The translations under genes and the position numbers were made by a program. Of a DNA stretch of 64,000 nucleotides, positions 52,514 through 61,330 are shown in pieces. Below the pieces are notes generated by a model. The model was not told the origin of the DNA. It saw nothing but the letters and a program-made list of their open reading frames with translations, and made no database searches. The stretch is taken from NCBI RefSeq assembly GCF_001940165.2, contig NZ_CP135162.1:2654001-2718000 (forward strand). Direction: 5' to 3'. The DNA comes from Roseburia sp. 831b (GTDB taxonomy: Bacteria > Bacillota > Clostridia > Lachnospirales > Lachnospiraceae). How positions within the stretch are numbered: position 1 is the stretch's first letter; each line of letters begins with the position of its first letter.

Positions 52514-54130
52514 TTAAATTTGGTAAATCCGGTCGCTATGGGAAAGCGCCGTCTCTTTGTGTGCAACCTGAATCTGAATCATATTGGAATTTTGCTTTTT
52601 CAATTCCCGATATATTCCCTCCTCAATTTTAGCATCCACGTGTGCGCTACACTCGTCAAGCAGCAAAATCTGTGGTTTCTTCAACAGCTCCCGGATAATA
52701 CCCACGCGTTGCTTTTCTCCTCCTGACAAAATCTCCATCTCTCCGGTCAAAACGGTATCAAGCCCATCTTTCATAGTGCATATTCGTTCTTTTAAGTCAA
52801 ATTCCTGCAAAAGCTCTAACAATGTCTCATCCTTGATTTCCTGCTCTACGTTATACGTTAAGTTTTCCCGAATTGTCCGGTGAAACAAAAAGGTTTGTTG
52901 GTTTACATAACCAACCTGATTTCGAATCTGCCGGAGCGTTTTTGCAGTCACCTTTTTGCCATTTACAGTGATTGCCCCGCTGTCCGGCTCCTCCAGACCG
53001 AGCAGCAGAGATAAAATGGTACTTTTTCCGCACCCACTTTGTCCTGCCAGTGATATGAGTTCTCCTCTTTTGGCAAGAAAGGTGCAGTCCTGCAAAACCG
53101 TTTTCCCCTGATAGGAAAAAGATACATGTTCAAACCCAACGCTCTCAATTTTCATTTGATCTGGTTTTTCCGACATTTCTTCCCGTATCTGTTCCTCCTC
53201 GAAATCAAAAATCTCTGCAATTCGTTCAGATGCCGTTATCCCTTGTTTATATTGTGGAATCAGACTCTCGACTACCGAGGACATGCCCCAAATATATTGA
53301 TAAAGATTTAACATTAGTACAAAGTTCGCCAAGTCTATTTTCTGGCATGACAAAAACCAGGCACACACCACTATCATCAAGATATTGCCAAACTGCTTAC
53401 AGGTATCACCAGAAATCAGTTGTAGCTGCCGCATCAAATCACGTTTCATTAACTTTTGAGTGTAGCGATTCCAGCTTTCACGAAAACGTACCAGTTCTTT
53501 CTCGTAGGAATCGCTTACTTTTACCTGAATCACACCATCCAAAAGATTAGCAGTCTCATCTTTTAATCTGGCAAGTGCTTCGTTATGTTCCCGATACACC
53601 TTTGTCAGGGGAAGTTTTAATGCAAACACATAATCCGCCACCAGCAACACAACCGTCATGGTTCCCACAAAAACATTACAATGAAACAGCCAGATAAAAT
53701 AAAAAAGACATATCGCAGCGCTGATGATTCCATCCATCAGCTTATAGACAAGAATTCCTTCTAGTTGAAATATTTCATCAACAATTCGTGCCACCAGGTA
53801 TGTCGGTGTGTATATCGAAAACACCTGCTCCTTACATTTTAGGAGGTGTCCTGCCAATGACTCCGAAACTGCAATCATGCTTTCGTTGCGGTTTTCAAAA
53901 ACCTTCTTCTTTTTCCAGAAAGAAAGCACTGTCCTGGCACAAAACACCACAATTATCAGTAACACTGCCACATCTGTGATTTTAATGGCATGTTTTTCTG
54001 CCTTGCTTAAAAGGTCCTGTAATAAATAAGGTTCCAAGATGCTAAGCGCAGATACTGCCACGCACAGGAAAAAGAATCCAATTGTTTTATGTAGCGGTGT
54101 TTTTGTTAGTTTGAGTATTTTCTTTTCCAT
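52514..54130 (-). CDS. ABC exporter half-transporter under TetR control
   Basis: Protein of 538 residues with six membrane spans (about 1-300) and ATPase motifs GQSGCGKST, a Q-loop in YVNQQTFLF, signature LSGGEKQRVGI and Walker B ILLLDECSAHVD. It shares one base with the stop of the upstream TetR gene (TAATG), so the two are coupled. Drug or peptide efflux is likely; no partner half-transporter is adjacent, so it may be a homodimer. Confidence 0.9.
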   Translation of the reverse strand: MEKKILKLTKTPLHKTIGFFFLCVAVSALSILEPYLLQDLLSKAEKHAIKITDVAVLLIIVVFCARTVLSFWKKKKVFENRNESMIAVSESLAGHLLKCKEQVFSIYTPTYLVARIVDEIFQLEGILVYKLMDGIISAAICLFYFIWLFHCNVFVGTMTVVLLVADYVFALKLPLTKVYREHNEALARLKDETANLLDGVIQVKVSDSYEKELVRFRESWNRYTQKLMKRDLMRQLQLISGDTCKQFGNILMIVVCAWFLSCQKIDLANFVLMLNLYQYIWGMSSVVESLIPQYKQGITASERIAEIFDFEEEQIREEMSEKPDQMKIESVGFEHVSFSYQGKTVLQDCTFLAKRGELISLAGQSGCGKSTILSLLLGLEEPDSGAITVNGKKVTAKTLRQIRNQVGYVNQQTFLFHRTIRENLTYNVEQEIKDETLLELLQEFDLKERICTMKDGLDTVLTGEMEILSGGEKQRVGIIRELLKKPQILLLDECSAHVDAKIEEGIYRELKKQNSNMIQIQVAHKETALSHSDRIYQI

Positions 54131-54156
54131 TATAATCTCACAATCTGGTCGTAACC
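54129..54156. repeat. 28-bp direct repeat, left copy
   Basis: Exactly identical to 60030-60057. It covers the last codons of the TetR gene (YDQIVRL and stop). Confidence 0.8.
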
Positions 54157-54720
54157 CATATTATCTTCCAAATATGTAATGCCTGTATTGTGGATCATCT
54201 GAAACATATTCTCCTTTGTATCCTTGACAATCCCGGATGCAATCAGCGAACAAATTCCATGTGTATATATAATCATTGTCATAGAAAAATCTGTTGCCTG
54301 ACTTACAGTAATTCCAAGCCTGTCTGCTAATGGTTTGTAAATTCCTGTATTATTCTCAGTATTCAACTGAAATCCTGCACTTAAAAGCTGACTCCTGTCT
54401 CCCATATAGAGAAACTGAAAAAGCATTGGCTTATCAAGCGCCAGCTCAATCGTCCCTCTGCCTCTTAGCTCAAATGCTGATAATTCATCAACAGCTTCCT
54501 TTCTGCGATAATATTCTTCTTCCACATATTGCTCTGCAAACGGGATTAGCTCTGTTCTCAAACCGTCCATACCGCCAAACTGCCATGAAATCGGTGCCGT
54601 AGAGCATCCCAGCCTTTTCGCTACCTCTTTAATATTTAGAGCTGAATATCCACTCTCCATTACAATATCCAATGCTGTTTTCAGCATATCTTCTTTTTTA
54701 ATTTTGGGACTACTTGGCAT
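54130..54720 (-). CDS. TetR-family regulator
   Basis: Protein of 196 residues, starting MPSSPKIKKEDM because GGAGG lies 5 bases upstream. HTH at about 20-55 (SALNIKEVAKRLGCSTAPISWQF). The C-terminal ligand domain is unremarkable and ends GYDQIVRL. It presumably represses itself and the ABC exporter through the palindrome TGTAATTAT/ATAATTACA just upstream. Confidence 0.85.
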   Translation of the reverse strand: MPSSPKIKKEDMLKTALDIVMESGYSALNIKEVAKRLGCSTAPISWQFGGMDGLRTELIPFAEQYVEEEYYRRKEAVDELSAFELRGRGTIELALDKPMLFQFLYMGDRSQLLSAGFQLNTENNTGIYKPLADRLGITVSQATDFSMTMIIYTHGICSLIASGIVKDTKENMFQMIHNTGITYLEDNMGYDQIVRL

Positions 54721-54733
54721 ATTATCCTCCATA

Positions 54734-54762
54734 TGTAATTATTCAGTACCTTCATAATTACA
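54734..54762. promoter_or_regulatory. TetR operator-like inverted repeat
   Basis: Perfect 9-bp arms TGTAATTAT and ATAATTACA with an 11-base spacer, 14 bases upstream of the TetR start. Confidence 0.5.
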
Positions 54763-54906
54763 TTTCGCAGATTCATGAAAATTCGCTATGCGAATGGAAT
54801 CTGCTCACACCAGAATCATGTTCTTACGACCTCATCAGCAAGTGATTCGGTCTGTGCTGAATACTCACCTTTATATTATAAATTAGTTTATTGTAAATTC
54901 ATTTAT

Positions 54907-54934
54907 AGTATAGTGCGCTGAATAAACATGTCAA
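54907..54934 (-). promoter_or_regulatory. promoter of the TetR-ABC operon
   Basis: Minus-strand consensus TTGACA (54934-54929), 16 bases, TATACT (54912-54907), giving a leader of about 170 bases before 54720. The stretch 54763-54900 also holds a palindrome ATTCGC-TAT-GCGAAT near 54785. Confidence 0.55.
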
Positions 54935-54973
54935 GGCTTACCATCTCTTTTCCAATGCAATCCCTATGTTAAT

Positions 54974-55609
54974 TCAAGCATCCTTACGCTCCTTCATACC
55001 GCCTTTCCCAATAGCATAAAAAAGTAACCCGCCTTTTATCATCAACTGAAGAAAAACTATCACAACGCAATAGGTTTCTCTTACCATTGAAAAATACAAG
55101 ACCGCTATCATGCTGATCAATACGGAACTGATAGTAATAATATCTTTTCCCTTATCTATATGCATATAATTTAATACTATTTTTACAATTCCAAGTAGAA
55201 CGAATGCCACAATCAGAACCCAGCAGATAATACTAATCCAATTATTTTCCGGTTTAAAATTCCAGAGATTCACTGCTATTACAGAGTTATCCATCTGTCT
55301 GGAGTATAGAGGCAATAGTGCAAGCAAGATTCCGATTAAATCAACAGTTCCAAACAACACATCACATATTCTTTGGATATTTGACCTGTTTTCCTTTTCA
55401 GCAATAGATACCAAAGCGTCTGCCGACAGAAGTTCATCAATCGAAATGGAAAAGAAGCCTGCTATTGCTTTTAATGAATCAATACTGGGATATCCTCTGC
55501 CCGATTCCCATTTTGAGATTGCAGTTCTCGAAACATATAGCTCCTCTGCCAGTTCTTCCTGTGTGAGGTTTCTGCTTTTTCTTAGTTCCTGTAATTTTTC
55601 ATGAAATCC
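54974..55609 (-). CDS. XRE-type HTH protein with membrane domain
   Basis: About 211 residues. HTH_3 domain at 1-60 (KLQELRKSRNLTQEELAEEL, SRTAISKWESGRGYP) followed by four hydrophobic segments (about 85-205). Membrane-bound XRE proteins of this form are widespread in Clostridia and poorly understood. The TTG start at 55609 has GAGGTGA at the end of the upstream PAP2 gene as its ribosome site, so the two genes are coupled. The first codons of the longer frame belong to the PAP2 end. Confidence 0.8.
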   Translation of the reverse strand, partial: GFHEKLQELRKSRNLTQEELAEELYVSRTAISKWESGRGYPSIDSLKAIAGFFSISIDELLSADALVSIAEKENRSNIQRICDVLFGTVDLIGILLALLPLYSRQMDNSVIAVNLWNFKPENNWISIICWVLIVAFVLLGIVKIVLNYMHIDKGKDIITISSVLISMIAVLYFSMVRETYCVVIVFLQLMIKGGLLFYAIGKGGMKERKDA

Positions 55610-55616
55610 CAAATGA

Positions 55617-56270
55617 TCACCTCTTATCATGCATCAAAACGATTGCTTTATATATCAGATAAGAACCTGTACTTAGCAGGATTGCACCAACAATATCTGT
55701 CAGCCAGTGAACTCCTGCAACAGTTCTTCCGATTACCATAAAAAGACTAAATGATGCTGTCACAAGTATAAGTATTTTTCGCACAAGTTCTTTCTTCATC
55801 CGCCTTTTCAATTCAAATATTAAGGTCGGCATTACACTTAGCACAAGGAGTGTTGTAGACGATGGATACGATGCTTCCATTCTTCCTTCGATAAAAATTG
55901 GTCTGTAATTAATCGGTATCATCTCAAAAATCAAATACTCCAAAATTACAATGACATAAAACACACCAAGCATTCGGATGTCAAAATCCACCTTTAAAAG
56001 TTTTCTTCTTTTGATCCACTGACATAATCCCAACAGTCCAAAACCCATGCATACAAATACAGCAACAAGACCAAGCCAGTCTGTGATGGTATAAATTTTC
56101 ATATGAACACCTGTCAGGTTATGAAACCAGACATTGATTGTCGAAAAACCAATATCTGTTCCGTCTATTCCTTCAGGCTTCACATCAAACACCTGAATCA
56201 TAATTGTCCATAAGACAAATCCCAATAAGTATATCACTCCACCGCACATGTTTATTCTTTCATTTTTCAT
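55617..56270 (-). CDS. PAP2-like membrane protein with altered active site
   Basis: Protein of 217 residues with six membrane segments. The C-terminal motif GRTVAGVHWLTD matches PAP2 motif 3 (SRxxxxxHxxxD). Motif 1 reads EMIPINYRP, with Glu in place of Lys, and motif 2 reads YPSST instead of PSGH, so the general-acid His is missing. It is a PAP2-fold protein with doubtful phosphatase activity. It is translationally coupled to the XRE membrane protein downstream, suggesting a sensing partnership. Confidence 0.75.
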   Translation of the reverse strand: MKNERINMCGGVIYLLGFVLWTIMIQVFDVKPEGIDGTDIGFSTINVWFHNLTGVHMKIYTITDWLGLVAVFVCMGFGLLGLCQWIKRRKLLKVDFDIRMLGVFYVIVILEYLIFEMIPINYRPIFIEGRMEASYPSSTTLLVLSVMPTLIFELKRRMKKELVRKILILVTASFSLFMVIGRTVAGVHWLTDIVGAILLSTGSYLIYKAIVLMHDKR

Positions 56271-56404
56271 AATTTCTGTTTATCCTTTCTCTTTGCTTGT
56301 TTTACTCATGAGCTAATCCTAAAGTAACAAACATATTGAAAGAATGAAAGAAACGCCTGGTAACATGCGCGATACGAATCGTCACACCCGCATATTTCCT
56401 TAAA

Positions 56405-57028
56405 TCATAAGTCAATTCTGAACAATTCTATTCCCAGCACTGCATTATATCCTACTGCCGCAAAAACGCTGAACCGCTCAACAACACCAAAATATTCTTT
56501 CGGTACGATATTCATTCCAAGTGCACCAACTAACATCATTCCCAGAGCAATTCCTGCAAACACACCGAAACTGCGATATTCTTTCCTCTTCACTCCTGCT
56601 ATGATAAGTATAACAAGCGAAACGATGGATAGCAGTACAACTAAAATCGTTGAAAGAATATGCATTTTATCCTGAAATGTCCCTGCATAGCCACTATCAC
56701 TTAACGGAAACACGGAAAATCCCACTGCCGATATCCACTCCATTGCGGTAAACAGATAGATTCCGGTTCGTAGTAACCTGCTTCCTTTTCCCTGTATCCC
56801 TGCGCAAACCATCATGGCACAGATTAAAGTACAAATATTATACAGGCTGCTAAGCTGATTCCACAGTCGCAGAGACGGAGCATTCGTAGCACTCAGATCA
56901 CTGACTGCCTGTGCCATCCAGTTATATCCGGGATAAGCAAGTGGAGAAAACACAACCGCCGCTGTGTAAGAAAGTAATGCCACAATTCCAAGCAGTCCAC
57001 AATAATTCATAAAATTCTTTTTTCTCAT
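56405..57028 (-). CDS. DUF998 membrane protein
   Basis: Protein of about 207 residues with six hydrophobic segments and the DUF998 pattern (YPGYNWMAQAVSDLSATNAP, then FPLSDSG, DKMHILST). Function is unknown for the family. It begins 1 base after the TetR stop (TAA-C-ATG), so the regulator and membrane protein are coupled, and the TetR protein probably represses it. A GTG nine bases upstream overlaps the TetR stop and is less likely. Confidence 0.85.
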   Translation of the reverse strand: MRKKNFMNYCGLLGIVALLSYTAAVVFSPLAYPGYNWMAQAVSDLSATNAPSLRLWNQLSSLYNICTLICAMMVCAGIQGKGSRLLRTGIYLFTAMEWISAVGFSVFPLSDSGYAGTFQDKMHILSTILVVLLSIVSLVILIIAGVKRKEYRSFGVFAGIALGMMLVGALGMNIVPKEYFGVVERFSVFAAVGYNAVLGIELFRIDL

Positions 57029-57029
57029 G

Positions 57030-57641
57030 TTAATCACCAGCTTCCACTTGATTCTCCGTACAAAACCATTTCAGATATTCATCCAGAAGATTTTTGGGTT
57101 CTTCATCATATCCATACTTCTGATCCAGTTCATAATCCATCAGTCCATGAACCGTCATTGCAAAGCTTACTGCACTCATATCAGCATTTTCAAAATGAAG
57201 CAGCTTATGTACTTCCATTGCATAAAATAGCTGTTTTGTTGCAATGATCATTCTCTCAGTTTCTTCCGCAACGATTCTTGCTGCCATCGGCTGGATGCTA
57301 CGCTCAGAGTATATAACCTTATAAAATGTAAGCAACTTTTCCTGATGATTCATATTGACATAACCTTGCACCACTCCTTGCAATACTTCATATGCAGTTT
57401 TCCCTTGAAAAAGCTGGCTGAAATCCACAGGCTTTATATTGGCATTTTTCTTGGACTGCTCTCTGAGAAACTGATACATTGCTTCCACAATTTCATCCTT
57501 GGATGAAAAATGCTTATAAAGCGATGGCTTTTTGATACCAATCTTATCAGCAATCATACTCATGGAAACTCCCGCAAGTCCTTTTTCGGCAGCTAACTCT
57601 AACGTTGTCAGAATGATTTCTTCTTTTCTGTTTGTGCCCAT
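57030..57641 (-). CDS. TetR-family regulator of the DUF998 gene
   Basis: Protein of 203 residues starting MGTNRKEEIILTTLELA; GGAGAATGACA precedes this ATG at the right distance, whereas the ATG two codons earlier is too close. HTH at about 25-48 (VSMSMIADKIGIKKPSLYKHF). Two likely operators lie upstream: a 16-bp palindrome at 57670 and 12-bp arms at 57720/57762. A promoter TTGCAT, 17 bases, TATTAT spans the same region on the minus strand. Confidence 0.85.
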   Translation of the reverse strand: MGTNRKEEIILTTLELAAEKGLAGVSMSMIADKIGIKKPSLYKHFSSKDEIVEAMYQFLREQSKKNANIKPVDFSQLFQGKTAYEVLQGVVQGYVNMNHQEKLLTFYKVIYSERSIQPMAARIVAEETERMIIATKQLFYAMEVHKLLHFENADMSAVSFAMTVHGLMDYELDQKYGYDEEPKNLLDEYLKWFCTENQVEAGD

Positions 57642-57669
57642 TGTCATTCTCCATTATAATAATCATTCA

Positions 57670-57685
57670 ATAGCCTGTAGGCTAT
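57670..57685. promoter_or_regulatory. TetR operator-like palindrome
   Basis: ATAGCC-TGTA-GGCTAT, perfect 6-bp arms, flanked by repeated GAATGAT elements between the promoter and the TetR start. Confidence 0.5.
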
Positions 57686-57719
57686 CATTCGTTAGCTTTA
57701 TAATAATACATCTATAGAG

Positions 57720-57773
57720 AATATGCAAGTCCTTTTCAATAAAGCGAATGCTATACTGATTGACTTGCATATT
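57720..57773. promoter_or_regulatory. 12-bp inverted repeat with 30-bp spacer
   Basis: AATATGCAAGTC at 57720-57731 and its exact reverse complement at 57762-57773. There is no T-tail, so it is more likely an operator pair than a terminator for the XRE gene that ends at 57788. Confidence 0.45.
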
Positions 57774-57787
57774 ATAAGCTCATCTCT

Positions 57788-58210
57788 CTAATTGTCATTT
57801 TCTTTATTAAGATACAATATGGCAAATAGCACCATTAATCCAAGAAGTACCCATGGCAATGCAGCCGAAATAAAATCAATGAACGGGTTGCCGTCAAATA
57901 CATTCCCAAGAATAATCATAACAACACCGATTACAATAGATATCCATGCAAATTTGATAACGTTATTTTCAGCTTTGGCTACTTTCATGTCTCTTTCAAT
58001 TTTATTAAGCAATGTCGCATCTCCTTTCAATAATTCGTCCAGGCTTAAATCATATAATTCACTCATTCTTATAATGCTTACAATATCAGGTAGTGATTTT
58101 CCATTTTCCCAGTTAGAAATAGTCTGCCTGGAAACATTGAGGTTTTCAGCAACCTGTTCCTGTGTAAGTTTTTTTATAGTACGAGCATTTTTAATTTTAT
58201 CAGCTATCAT
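57788..58210 (-). CDS. small XRE-type HTH protein with two membrane spans
   Basis: Protein of about 140 residues: HTH (MIADKIKNARTIKKLTQEQV, SRQTISNWENGKSLP) then two membrane segments (about 88-107, 115-133). Same design as the protein at 54974 but shorter. AGGAG lies 11 bases upstream of the ATG at 58210. Its target is unknown; upstream is a truncated histidine kinase. Confidence 0.82.
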   Translation of the reverse strand: MIADKIKNARTIKKLTQEQVAENLNVSRQTISNWENGKSLPDIVSIIRMSELYDLSLDELLKGDATLLNKIERDMKVAKAENNVIKFAWISIVIGVVMIILGNVFDGNPFIDFISAALPWVLLGLMVLFAILYLNKENDN

Positions 58211-58334
58211 AATTCTGTATGCCTCCTTCTTCCATGAGATTACAGCAAATGTAGTAGTAACGTCTATCAAAAGGCTTTTACATATTAGATAAAAGCATGT
58301 AAAATTTCTTTTACATAGCTTAATTGCGTTCTAT

Positions 58335-58920
58335 TTAGCGTGTTTCCTGACTACTCAGGAAAAATATTTCTACCCTCGCCCCACCTGTATTTTCAGAATT
58401 TGAAAGTTTAATCCCTCCGCCATATTTTTCAGCCACAGTTTTTGCAAAAAATAGCCCAATCCCATAATGGGCTTCTCCATTTCTACTTGTGTCATCCATA
58501 AAAAACTGCTCTGTGCCATGCAATAATGCTTCTTTTGTAAATCCTGATCCACTATCCTCCACAATGAATGTCAGCCGACCATCATGCTCCTTTGCACCAA
58601 TATAAATGATTCCATTTTCTTTTGTATGCTCCACTGCATTCTGAATCACATTCATTACTGCCCGAAACATTTGATCATAGACAATCATTACCTTTTTATC
58701 ACTTTGCTTTGCCTTCCAATCTATTTTCTGGTGATAGATTTCTGCCAGCCCAAGTGCCTGCTCCTTTATATCTGTAAAAAAATCTTCTAACATCACCGTT
58801 GTATAGGTAACATCACTGCAATTCCATGATTTTGTGACATCTATCAACTGTTTTACATTTCTTACTGAAATATAACCTAACAGAAAAAAAATAAAGATTT
58901 GATGAAGATTTATTCCCGTA
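58335..58920 (-). pseudogene. 5'-truncated sensor histidine kinase
   Basis: Only the end of the dimerisation region and the HATPase domain remain (NVIQNAVEH, VEDSGSGFT, YGIGLFFAKTVAEKYGG). In frame, codons run back from 58847 into a hydrophobic stretch and stop matching at the methyltransferase end (58910). There is no sensor, no phosphoacceptor His and no start with a ribosome site. TTG at 58847 would give a 170-residue ATPase fragment. Confidence 0.7.
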
Positions 58921-59667
58921 TGGAATAAACCATCAATTGAATATCATTATCAGAACTCGGCTTTCCACTGAAGTCAGCAAAGCTGTTACAAATACGAAGT
59001 CCTAATTTACCGAATATCTCCGTGATTTCATCCAAACTATATAACCTTATAGGATTTCCTTCTTTCATTTCAGGCTTATAAAGTGCTTCTCCATACATAT
59101 AGTCTACCTGCCCATATATCAGCGTTTTTCTATCCTTCTCCCATTCAAAAGCAGATAATGTAAGTCCCTTTTCTCCTGCATCCCATAACTTGCAAGGGAA
59201 ATGTGTTTGGGCATAGCTTCCATTCATGATATCCATAAAGTGCTTTCCACCATTTTTTAATGCTTTCGCAATGACAGAAAAAATCTTATGATTTTCCCCA
59301 TCGTCTTCAAGATATCCTATTGCTCCATCCGCCATATTCAGCACAACATCAAATTCCTTATCAAATGTGATCGTGCGAATGTCCTGACAAATGAACTTTG
59401 CATTCAAATTTTCTTTTTTTGCCTGCTCGTTTGCAGAATCTATGTACGCCGGTGTAATATCAATACCGGTAACATCATACCCACGTCTGGCAAACTCCAG
59501 TGAGTGCCGACCAAATCCACATGCAAGATCAAGTATTTTTCCGTTCCTTTTAACTGTAACTGCTTGATTAGAAAATCTACTTGTCTGCCTGTATCTTCTA
59601 CCCATGACATATTCTGAATATCCAGCGTCCAATTTTTCTGATACCAGTCTTTTTCCATTGCTTTCAT
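58910..59667 (-). pseudogene. SAM-dependent methyltransferase with a one-base frameshift
   Basis: The true start is the ATG at 59667 (MKAMEKDWYQKNW), 9 bases after AGGAGG. This frame runs through KQLQLKGTEK to about 59540. The catalytic part (ILDLACGFGRHSLEFARRGYDVTGID in two blocks, then VVLNMADGAIGYL) is in the next frame. One extra A in the A5 run at 59536-59540 would restore a single protein of about 253 residues. The longer open frame from 59770 borrows GNAT sequence and is not the real N terminus. Confidence 0.75.
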
Positions 59668-59690
59668 CTAAATTTACCTCCTGCTTTTCA

Positions 59691-60029
59691 TCATTCAAAA
59701 ATCTGTCCCAGAAGTTTTTTCTTCTCCATATACGGGAACTCTCTATCAAATGCCTCTGCTTCCTTTTCATTTACCAGATACCCTGCCGGAGGTGCATACT
59801 CTCCTGTAATTCCATTAAGATATCCCGGTATCAGTTCTTTGCACAGAAAGAAAGATGCATCCTCGCCTTCCGGCAATCCATGATAGCGGATGCCAAACTC
59901 GCTTGCCTGTTTAAATCCGCTTTTTCCATAAAAATCAATATTTCCTTCAAAGCATACTGCTCCGCATCCAAGCTCTTTTGCTTTTTCCAGAGAATAATCC
60001 AGTAAAATCTTTCCATACCCCTTCCTCGT
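59691..60029 (-). pseudogene. 5'-truncated GNAT acetyltransferase
   Basis: An open frame with no start encodes the C-terminal half of a GNAT enzyme: the acetyl-CoA loop RKGYGKILLDYSLEKAKELG, then GNIDFYGKSGF and a tail ending KKLLGQIFE. It is cut off exactly at the edge of the 28-bp repeat at 60030, which suggests a deletion junction. Confidence 0.7.
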
Positions 60030-60057
60030 ATTATAATCTCACAATCTGGTCGTAACC
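60030..60057. repeat. 28-bp direct repeat, right copy
   Basis: Identical to 54129-54156; encodes the tail YDQIVRL and stop on the minus strand, with no gene body in front. Confidence 0.8.
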
Positions 60058-60770
60058 TGTATCATCTGCATCAATCTTATCTAGCATGAGAGCAGGACGG
60101 ATTCATTTAACAGCATCTCATCCTACGACACATAATAAATCTCTTTGTAAAATGTCTTGCAGTTGTAATCATTTACAGAAACACCTTTCAGACACACCTG
60201 ACCACTTGTCGGCTTGTACAAGCCTAAAACCATCTTTAAAAGAGAATTTTTTCCACTGCCATTCTCGCCTTAAATCAGAATGTTCTCAATTTTCCCCTGT
60301 AATTTTCCGCCCCAAAAGGAACCTCCATAAGCTCCACAATGTTATCAAAAATTGGAATATTTTTAGAATGACCGGCAACCACTATGTAAATCTACCCACA
60401 GAATAAATAACTACAATTGTAAAAGCGGTATAGGTCTAGTTAGAGAGTACAAACTTGAACTTGTCCTTACTCTTTTGCACATTTTCTCTGTAATTGCTGC
60501 ACCATAAAACCTGATAAATACGCTCACGCATATTCCATAACAACTTATTCCCGATACGCATATACAGCTTCATATTAAGTAATGACAGCAGGCAAAGCAC
60601 TCCCTATACAGCAATAAAAAGCAGCAAACATTTCTTTTACTATTCTTTTGTAACTTCTCATCAAAACTCCCAATCTTTTCTTGTTCCTTAAAAACGCCAT
60701 CTTTCATTATAATTTTCTTCCATTTTCCTGTCAAACACTCTGCCACAACGGCTTTCGGTGGTTTCATAGG
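60034..60770 (-). pseudogene. remnants of an ABC exporter and a TetR-like tail
   Basis: Scattered minus-strand fragments in shifting frames. At 60720-60770 there is a start-like piece (MKPPKAVVAECLTGKWKK), near 60570-60630 a membrane piece (AAFYCCIGSALPAVIT), near 60440-60530 a piece like an exporter loop (LLWNMRERIYQVLW), and at 60190-60400 an ATPase piece with Walker A GENGSGKNS, a stop codon just before it, and LYKPTSGQVCLKG. The 60034-60085 piece ends like the TetR protein. Several stops and shifts show it is dead. Confidence 0.7.
60408..60424. repeat. dispersed palindrome copy 6 (weak)
   Basis: ATAACTACAATTGTAAAAG, the most degenerate of the family, inside the ABC remnant zone. Confidence 0.25.
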
Positions 60771-60779
60771 TTCTCTGAA

Positions 60780-61005
60780 TTTTCTACTCCATTGCCTTGA
60801 GGACTTTAGGTGTTTTTACAGATTTTCCCAATTTTCTACTCCATTGACTCAACTGCTTTAGGTGTTTTTACAGACTTTCTCGGTTTTCTACTCCATTGCC
60901 TTGAGGACTTTAGGTGTTTTTACAGATTTCCTGGATTTTCTACTCCATTGACTCAACTGCTTTAGGTGTTTTTACAGATTTCCTGGATTTCCCACTCCAT
61001 TCGCC
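60780..61005. repeat. 52-bp tandem repeat array, alternating two types
   Basis: Units begin TTTTCTACTCCATTG at 60780, 60832, 60884 and 60936, exactly 52 bases apart, with a decayed fifth at 60988. Units 1 and 3 carry CCTTGAGGAC; units 2 and 4 carry ACTCAACTGC; all end TTTAGGTGTTTTTACAGA. So it is a 104-bp dimer repeated twice. All frames are interrupted, so it is non-coding. Confidence 0.9.
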
Positions 61006-61114
61006 AAAATAATTAGAGTTATTTTTACAAGAATATACCAAAAACACCTAATGCGTATTTCATTCTTCCATACGCAAGTGCCCCTTATAACATCCATGTG
61101 TCAACGGATAGCTG

Positions 61115-61330
61115 ACAGATTAATTGTTTGCAAATTGTACAAAGGTAAAATTATTTTTATAACCTTGGAATCCGGGGAACAAAAGGAAACTTACAAATTA
61201 GTTGTTGACAAATTGTACAAAGGTAAAACTATTTTATAACTTTGGAATTCGGTGGGAAAAGGCAAATTACAAATTAATTGCTGGAAAATCATGTAAAGAC
61301 AAAAATTTTTTATGACTTTGAGGGAATACT
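61115..61330. repeat. three-copy 77-bp degenerate repeat
   Basis: Copies start at 61115, 61193 and 61269 with ACAAATTAATTG, then CAAATTGTACAAAGG, TATTTTTATAAC and TTGGAAT. The third is the most diverged and runs into a hairpin GAGGGAATACT/AGTATTCCTC (61318-61350). No ribosome site supports the short frame across it. Confidence 0.75.

Noticed and set aside
59668..59770. Methyltransferase starting at 59770
   Set aside because: The extra N terminus lies in another frame of the GNAT gene and the true N-terminal frame with AGGAGG starts at 59667.
54129..60057. 28-bp repeat as integrase attachment sites
   Set aside because: No integrase or recombinase gene lies between the copies, neither copy is at a tRNA, and the repeat is coding sequence of a TetR gene end, so duplication or deletion is simpler.
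60780..61005. CRISPR array
   Set aside because: Units are directly adjacent with no spacers, two alternating types, and no cas genes are near.
61051..61239. 62-codon plus-strand frame as a gene
   Set aside because: No ribosome site; it runs across two copies of the 77-bp repeat and its periodic peptide is a consequence of the repeat.
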